A DNA stretch of 8,833 nucleotides from Thermoplasmata archaeon (lineage in GTDB: Archaea; Thermoplasmatota; Thermoplasmata; Lutacidiplasmatales; UBA184). Below, one piece after another: positions 6,011 through 8,833 of this stretch; the first letter of the stretch is position 1; each line of letters starts with the position of its first letter. The translations under genes and the position numbers were made by a program. The stretch is taken from assembly GCA_030044695.1 (NCBI GenBank), contig JASIDM010000086.1, forward strand, positions 1-8,833, given 5' to 3'. A model generated the notes under the pieces. It ran no database searches. It was not told the origin of the DNA and saw only the letters and a list, made by a program, of their open reading frames with translations.

Positions 6011-7237
6011 CTAGGTCGCTCCCGGAGGGGGGCCGGGAGGCGAACTGCCGGGCGACGGACCGACCGACACCGCGGCCGGAGGGAGCGGAGCGGGTCGGCG
6101 CGGACGGCGGAAGCGGAGCACCGCCGCCACGCCGGTCGCCACCACGCCCCAGACGACCAAGAGCCCGATCACGAGGGCGGCCCCCCCCGCGTTCAGCCCG
6201 AGGACGGTCGAGCTGCCGCTCGGCGACGTTCCGACCGTCAGGTAGCCGAACACCGTGACGTTGCTCCCGCCCTGGATCGCGACGTAGATCGCGCCGTTCA
6301 GGCCGTCGACGACCACGCCCCACGGCTCCGACCCGACGGGGATCGCCGGGGCAACCTGCTGCCCGGTCGCGACATCGATCACCGTGAGGTTAGCGGAGCC
6401 CCAGTTGCTGACGTAGAGGTCGCCGTTCGCCGGATCGTAGGCATCGGCGAAGGGGGTGGTCCCGACGCGCAGACCCGCGCCGACGACCTTGTTCGTGGCG
6501 CCGTTGATGACCGTCACGTTGTTGTCGTCCCGATTCGTCACGTAGATGTAGCCGTTGGACGGATCGTACCCCACGCCCTGGGGGGCACCCCCGACCGGGA
6601 CCGTCGCCACTACCTTGTTCGTCGCGCCGTCCACCACGCTCACGTTGTCGTTGCCGTCGTTCGCCACGTACACGTCACCGTTGGACGCGTCGTACGCCAG
6701 GCCGTACGGGGAGTTGCCGGTCGCGATCGAGGCAACGACCACCCGGTTGCTCGATCCGTTGATCACGGTGAGGTTAGCGTCGGACCGATCGGCCACGTAA
6801 ACGAAATCGTTCGAGGTATCGACGGCCACCGCGATCGGCGCCGCCCCGACCTCGATCGACGGGACGACGACCTTGTCCGTCGAACCGTTCACCACGGTCA
6901 CGTTGGCGTCGGCGAAGTTGGCGACGTAGACCAGGCCGTTCACGCTGTCGTAGGCGATGCCGCAGGGGGTGGTCCCGACCGGGATGGAGGGGACCGCGAC
7001 GGTGTCCGTCGAGCCGTTGATCACGGAGAGGTTCGCGGCTCCGTCGTTGGCCGTGAACAGCTGGCCGTTGGACGTGTCGAGCGCAATGTTGCACGGTGCC
7101 GGCCCCACGCCGATGCTGGACGCGAGCCGCAGCCCTTCGGCGGAACTCGCCGTCGCCGGGTGCGCGACCGCCCCCAGCGAGAGCACGACGACCAGTCCGA
7201 CCAAGACCGCCCAGGCGCGATGGTGGCTCGCCCGCAT
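6011..7237 (-). CDS. Secreted, membrane-anchored seven-blade YVTN beta-propeller protein
   Basis: 408 residues, ATG at 7237. A signal peptide or N-terminal anchor is seen: basic start (MRASHHRAW), hydrophobic stretch about residues 9-25, then AHPATAS, a possible cleavage region. Residues 40-335 are seven tandem units of 42-43 residues with the YVTN pattern (VGxxPxGIAYDxxNGxVYVAN, then NVTVINGxTNKVV), enough for one closed propeller. A Ser/Gly linker leads to a hydrophobic helix (about 351-374), a stop-transfer RFRRPRR, and a Pro-rich cytoplasmic tail. The propeller should therefore face outside the cell. Each blade has an Asn-X-Ser/Thr sequon at the same place (Asn69, 112, 155, 198, 240, 283, 326), with extra NGS sites in blades 1-3, so surface N-glycosylation is likely. 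Such proteins are abundant in archaeal envelopes; roles proposed include adhesion and surface-layer functions. The ligand is unknown. Confidence 0.93.
   Translation of the reverse strand: MRASHHRAWAVLVGLVVVLSLGAVAHPATASSAEGLRLASSIGVGPAPCNIALDTSNGQLFTANDGAANLSVINGSTDTVAVPSIPVGTTPCGIAYDSVNGLVYVANFADANVTVVNGSTDKVVVPSIEVGAAPIAVAVDTSNDFVYVADRSDANLTVINGSSNRVVVASIATGNSPYGLAYDASNGDVYVANDGNDNVSVVDGATNKVVATVPVGGAPQGVGYDPSNGYIYVTNRDDNNVTVINGATNKVVGAGLRVGTTPFADAYDPANGDLYVSNWGSANLTVIDVATGQQVAPAIPVGSEPWGVVVDGLNGAIYVAIQGGSNVTVFGYLTVGTSPSGSSTVLGLNAGGAALVIGLLVVWGVVATGVAAVLRFRRPRRPAPLPPAAVSVGPSPGSSPPGPPPGAT
6233..7120 (-). repeat. Seven tandem ~129-bp coding repeats (YVTN blades)
   Basis: The DNA encoding residues 40-335 of the propeller protein repeats with a 126-129 bp period. 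The repeats are clearest at the protein level. DNA copies have diverged but share runs such as the GTAGGC/GTACGC-type codons before the NGxVYVAN motif and the complement of AACGTGACGGT. Divergence between blades suggests old duplication, not recent expansion. Confidence 0.85.
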
Positions 7238-7262
7238 GGCACTGGAGTCGGACGTGGGCCGA

Positions 7263-7270
7263 CTACATCC
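7263..7270 (-). promoter_or_regulatory. Possible TATA-like element for the propeller gene
   Basis: Minus-strand GGATGTAG lies 26-33 nt upstream of the ATG at 7237. This distance would fit a leaderless transcript starting at or near the ATG. The match to an archaeal TATA box is weak. The 213-bp stretch 7238-7450 between this gene and the DUF99 stop holds no other gene that I can support. Confidence 0.3.
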
Positions 7271-7450
7271 ACGTTGCTGTCGAGCCGAGGCTCCTCGCGG
7301 CGCTCGACCCTCGGCGACTTCGAACCTGCCGAGCCCGAGCGTGGCGACGCGCCCTACGGCGGCGAGGCTCGGGAGTTCGGCGTCGCCCCTTGTCGGGTGC
7401 CCCGCGGTGGCCCGGAGCCGGCTGGAAGGCGACGGGCCGGACGCGGCGGT

Positions 7451-8107
7451 CTAAGAGCGACGCCGATGTGATCGGATCCGGCGCAGGTCCGCGGCGCCGG
7501 CCGGGGCACGACGCCGTCGGCGGACCCCGTCCGCCCCCGTGGCGTACCCGGACGAGGCGATCAGATGGGCGAGGCGAAGCGGTTCGGGCCAGAATCCCTG
7601 CACGGCGGTCCGACGGACGAGACCGGCGGCGTCCTGGGCCGTGCAGCCGACGGCCGCCGCGAGGATCGGCTCGGCCCCCGTCGGCACCGGCGCGAGCCGG
7701 TGGCGCCGGAGCGTGGCGAGACGCCGCCTCGCCGTTCGCGGGAACCAGCGGCGCAGCGCCGCGGCGATCCGCGCAAAGTCCGGAGGCCGACGCGTGACGG
7801 CGACGACCGGCACCCGGACAGCTCGGGCGATCGCCCCGAGGTCGAGGACGTTGAACCCTCCGACCACGGCCCCGTCGAGCAGGACCGCCCGGACCCCTTC
7901 CCACGAGCCGAGGGCTCGGAGGAGGGCCAGGACGCGTCGCGTTCCGTCCGTCCCGTCGACCCGCACCGACCCGACGCGAACGGCCTCCAGGCGGTCGGGC
8001 AGCGCGACGATCACCGCCGCCACGGGAGCCGTTCGGTCCCCTCGGGCGAACGCCCCGTCGTCGACCGCGGCGACCCGGGGATGGCTCTTCCCGAGGGCGC
8101 GCCGCAA
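7451..8107 (-). CDS. DUF99 family protein
   Basis: 218 residues from a TTG at 8107 to the TAG at 7451-7453. The frame stays open up to an ATG at 8326, but that extension is Arg-rich, is antisense to the divergent zinc-ribbon gene and has no family similarity, so TTG just before the conserved KSHPRVAAVDDGAF is preferred. Family features in order are HPRVAAVDDGAF (about residues 8-19), VRVDGTDGTRRVLALL, VRAVLLDGAVVGGFNVLDL, a strand plus VPVVAVTRRPPDF, and a C-terminal VRRTAVQGFWPEPLRLAHLIASSGYATG. This follows the archaeal DUF99 pattern, which is distantly related to endonuclease V; conserved Asp residues (AVDDG, LLDG) are in place for metal binding. A nucleic-acid repair or processing role is inferred from fold relatives only. 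The gene is co-directional with the propeller gene, 213 bp away, and divergent from the gene at 8141. Confidence 0.85.
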   Translation of the reverse strand: MRRALGKSHPRVAAVDDGAFARGDRTAPVAAVIVALPDRLEAVRVGSVRVDGTDGTRRVLALLRALGSWEGVRAVLLDGAVVGGFNVLDLGAIARAVRVPVVAVTRRPPDFARIAAALRRWFPRTARRRLATLRRHRLAPVPTGAEPILAAAVGCTAQDAAGLVRRTAVQGFWPEPLRLAHLIASSGYATGADGVRRRRRAPAGAADLRRIRSHRRRS

Positions 8108-8116
8108 CGCTAAGAC
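8108..8116 (+). promoter_or_regulatory. TATA-like element in the divergent spacer
   Basis: CGCTAAGAC lies 25-33 nt before the ATG at 8141, the spacing expected for an archaeal TATA box driving a leaderless transcript. This favours ATG 8141 over the in-frame ATG 8162. The match to consensus is weak. No equivalent element is seen at that distance from the DUF99 TTG start on the other strand. Confidence 0.35.
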
Positions 8117-8127
8117 CCCGTCACGGG
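8117..8127. promoter_or_regulatory. 11-bp palindrome between divergent genes
   Basis: CCCGT-C-ACGGG is a perfect inverted repeat in the 33-bp spacer between the DUF99 start (8107) and the zinc-ribbon gene start (8141). It sits where a regulator could affect both promoters. With 5-bp arms in GC-rich DNA, chance is a real alternative. Confidence 0.25.
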
Positions 8128-8140
8128 TCCCGGCGGCACG

Positions 8141-8833
8141 ATGGGCCCGGCGACGGTCACGATGCGCTGCCCGTCGTGCGGGCGAGAGCTCCGGGCGGTC
8201 GTCGCGCCCGCGCCCCCGACGCAGTGGTTCCCTTGCCCGAGCTGCCATGTGCCGGTCCCGGTCGTCGTCCCGCGCGAGCTGCCTCCGTTGTACTCCTGGG
8301 AGGTGGTGCCGGGCCTTTACCCCCACCTCGCGATCCCGCGGCGCCCGCGCTGGCGCTCGGGGGCGGTCGCGTCGGTCGCCCTCGCCATCGCCGCGGTCCT
8401 GGCGGCGACCGTCGCCGGGATCCTGGCCGTCGAGGGGTACGTCGCGAGCGAGCCGGCCCGCTACACCGTCTCCGGCACGGTCTACGACTGCCCCGAGGGA
8501 CCGTTCGTGTGCCCGGTCGCCGGGGCGGCCGTCGTCCTGAGCGTCAACGGCAACGACTACGCCTCCTCGGTCACCGGGGTCAACGGGGCGTTCCGCTTTC
8601 CGAACGTCCCCAACGGCGGCCTGGAGCTGAACGTCACCGCCCCCGGCTTCGGCCCCACGAACGTCTACACGTTCGCCTCCCGGTCGTACTCCACGGGGAC
8701 CGAGGGGCTGGGGGTCGAGATGTTCGCCGGTTCGGCCGACAACGTGAGCGTCGACACCCTCACGCCGTTCGGGGACCTCACGACGCTGCTCGCCTACGTC
8801 GGGAGCGGCGCGGTGCTCGCCGGCATGGGGGCG
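8141..8833 (+). CDS. Zinc-ribbon membrane protein with carboxypeptidase-regulatory-like domain (3' partial)
   Basis: 231 residues visible, open at the window end. ATG 8141 is preferred because of the TATA-like element 25-33 nt upstream; ATG 8162 (MRCPSCGREL) is the alternative. A zinc ribbon uses Cys10/Cys13 and Cys32/Cys35 (CPSCG and CPSCH). A basic stretch (RRPRWR) precedes a membrane helix at about residues 74-97. Outside the membrane, residues about 108-170 resemble a carboxypeptidase-regulatory / SpaA-like beta sandwich: YTVSGTVYDC, AGAAVVLSVNGNDYASSVTGVNGAFRFPNVPNGGLELNVTAPGF. Cys117 and Cys124 flank a short loop and could form a disulfide. The last residues (LLAYVGSGAVLAGMG) begin a second hydrophobic segment. 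The topology suggests a cytoplasmic zinc ribbon and an external beta domain. Function is not known. Similar zinc-ribbon/TM/CarboxypepD_reg layouts occur in archaeal membrane proteins. Confidence 0.85.
   Translation, partial: MGPATVTMRCPSCGRELRAVVAPAPPTQWFPCPSCHVPVPVVVPRELPPLYSWEVVPGLYPHLAIPRRPRWRSGAVASVALAIAAVLAATVAGILAVEGYVASEPARYTVSGTVYDCPEGPFVCPVAGAAVVLSVNGNDYASSVTGVNGAFRFPNVPNGGLELNVTAPGFGPTNVYTFASRSYSTGTEGLGVEMFAGSADNVSVDTLTPFGDLTTLLAYVGSGAVLAGMGA

Noticed and set aside
5987..7471. + strand ORF (494 residues) opposite the propeller gene
   Set aside because: Its apparent repeats (such as VRRAVDHGHV) simply mirror the seven blades on the other strand; no independent support.
8108..8326. 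N-terminal extension of DUF99 to ATG 8326
   Set aside because: About 73 extra Arg-rich residues antisense to the zinc-ribbon gene with no DUF99 similarity; TTG 8107 sits right before the conserved part.
7539..8540. + strand ORF (333 residues) over DUF99 and the divergent spacer
   Set aside because: Arg/Ser/Ala-rich, antisense to DUF99 and out of frame with the zinc-ribbon gene.
1..8833. CRISPR array, insertion sequence, integrase or attachment site
   Set aside because: No spaced direct repeats, transposase motifs or terminal inverted repeats seen; the only regular repeats are the coding blades at 6233-7120.

Overview
The window reads as part of a high-GC archaeal genome, most likely a Thermoplasmatota-like lineage. 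That placement is an inference. It rests on the archaeal HMG-CoA synthase / thiolase / DUF35 gene trio, the archaeal families DUF835 and DUF99, a seven-blade YVTN propeller protein with a C-terminal membrane anchor, and a tRNA gene that lacks an encoded CCA and appears to carry a non-canonical intron. Non-ATG starts (GTG, TTG) and very short or overlapping gene junctions are common.

Positions 1-5684 (+ strand) hold one tight run of six genes: HMG-CoA synthase (5' end cut off by the window), a thiolase-fold protein, a DUF35 zinc-ribbon/OB-fold protein, a DUF835 protein, a GT4 glycosyltransferase, and an unrecognised protein with a winged-helix-like region and a C-terminal zinc ribbon. Gaps are 3 and 8 bp, then a 4-bp overlap, then 7 bp, then a 29-bp overlap, so one operon is likely. 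The first three encode the known archaeal complex that channels acetoacetyl-CoA into HMG-CoA for mevalonate and ether-lipid isoprenoids. The thiolase, however, has Gly where the nucleophilic Cys belongs and Arg where the GHP-motif His belongs, so it may be a non-catalytic partner here.

Positions 5712-5817 (- strand) hold a tRNA-Arg(UCU) gene that no protein-based search would show. Its cloverleaf is complete only if 31 nt are removed from the T loop, which restores a canonical T arm. This fits an intron at tRNA position 59/60.

Positions 6011-8107 (- strand) hold the secreted or surface-anchored seven-blade propeller protein and, upstream of it, a DUF99 protein. Positions 8141-8833 (+ strand) hold a divergent gene that runs off the window: a zinc ribbon, a membrane helix, then a carboxypeptidase-regulatory-like beta domain. 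The 33-bp divergent spacer has a TATA-like element and an 11-bp palindrome.

The two best leads are the thiolase lacking catalytic residues inside an otherwise intact mevalonate cluster, and the T-loop-interrupted tRNA-Arg.
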